A stretch of DNA of 64,000 nt from Zerene cesonia. Taxonomy: Eukaryota > Arthropoda > Insecta > Lepidoptera > Pieridae. The translations under genes and the position numbers were made by a program. The stretch lies in the NCBI RefSeq assembly GCF_012273895.1, contig NC_052122.1, positions 7,812,001-7,876,000 of the forward strand, given 5' to 3'. The notes under the pieces were generated by a model that saw only the letters and a list, made by a program, of their open reading frames with translations, was not told the origin of the DNA and did no database searches. Shown here piece after piece: positions 63,648 through 64,000 of this stretch; the first letter of the stretch is position 1; each line of letters opens with the position of its first letter.

Positions 63648-63828
63648 TCTATATATATATAAAATTCTCGTGTCACAATTTTAGTTATCATACTCCTTCG
63701 AAACGGCTGGACCTCTTCTCATGAAATTTTGTGTGCATATTGGGTAGGTCTGGGAATCGGGCAAAGTCTATTTTTCATATCCCTAAATGATAAGAGTAAG
63801 GCAGAACAGCGTTTGCTGGATCAGATAG
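63648..63828 (+). mobile_element. Non-autonomous Helitron-like element, copy 2
   Basis: 181 bp. It starts TCTATATATATATAAAATTC after A and ends ATAG before T (CTAG in the other copy). A small hairpin CAGC-GTTT-GCTG lies about ten bases before the 3' end, as in Helitrons. The body has GAAATTTTGTGTGCATATTG. It lies in the NDRG upstream intron. Confidence 0.6.
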
Positions 63829-64000
63829 TTCTATATAAAATTTATTTCTTGCGTTGTTGCTATAGGATTTACACGTGTCTCATTTTTACAGATTAAAAAT
63901 AAACAGAATTTCTATAGCACTGTTTATATAATTATCGTTTTACAATATACTCGAAAATTTTAGTGGGAATCGTTCAATATGGGCAAAATTAATACAGATA

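Overview
The window looks like a piece of a moth or butterfly (Lepidoptera) nuclear genome. It is AT-rich (roughly two thirds A+T by eye) and has spliced genes with GT-AG introns. It is full of repeat types familiar from Lepidoptera: a tRNA-headed SINE whose tail ends in a GATGATGAT run, Helitron-like 180-bp elements, Jockey-clade LINE debris and a mag-like short-LTR Ty3/gypsy element. There are two assembly gaps of exactly 1000 N (3451-4450 and 15880-16879), and both fall inside mobile elements.

Three host genes can be supported. (1) The 5' end of an unrecognised minus-strand gene occupies about 0.4-10.4 kb and runs off the left edge. It has a non-coding first exon ending at 10348, a second exon (8340-8428) that holds the start codon and only 8 coding bases, and a coding exon (396-556) with a GC donor site. 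Its introns host the SINE, the Jockey fragments and the retrotransposon (2681-6880). (2) A complete plus-strand Qa-SNARE of the syntaxin-7 class (Drosophila avalanche-like) has 7 coding exons from 11855 to 17426 and encodes 259 residues. It is head-to-head with gene 1. (3) A minus-strand NDRG-family gene (Drosophila MESK2-like) spans 22464-63342, about 41 kb. It has two mutually exclusive first coding exons giving products of 372 or 395 residues, and it continues beyond the right edge through an upstream exon. It converges on the syntaxin gene across a 5-kb intergenic stretch.

Most of 27.6-61.1 kb is NDRG intron, with one intron of 18.5 kb. These introns hold decayed transposon pieces and a few open frames that I could not explain (47395-47985 minus, 40.77-40.94 kb plus, 50.16-50.82 kb minus).

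The proteins do not form an operon-like system. The syntaxin acts in endosomal membrane fusion and the NDRG protein is a catalytically dead alpha/beta-hydrolase-fold protein. I see no convincing evidence of a novel biological system. The most interesting points are the uncharacterised left-edge gene with its split start codon exon and GC-AG intron, the alternative NDRG first exons, the inverted-repeat element around the second gap, and a small repeat family that keeps a hairpin although its stem sequence differs between copies. Gene models here were built by hand from splice signals and reading phase, with no transcript or database evidence.
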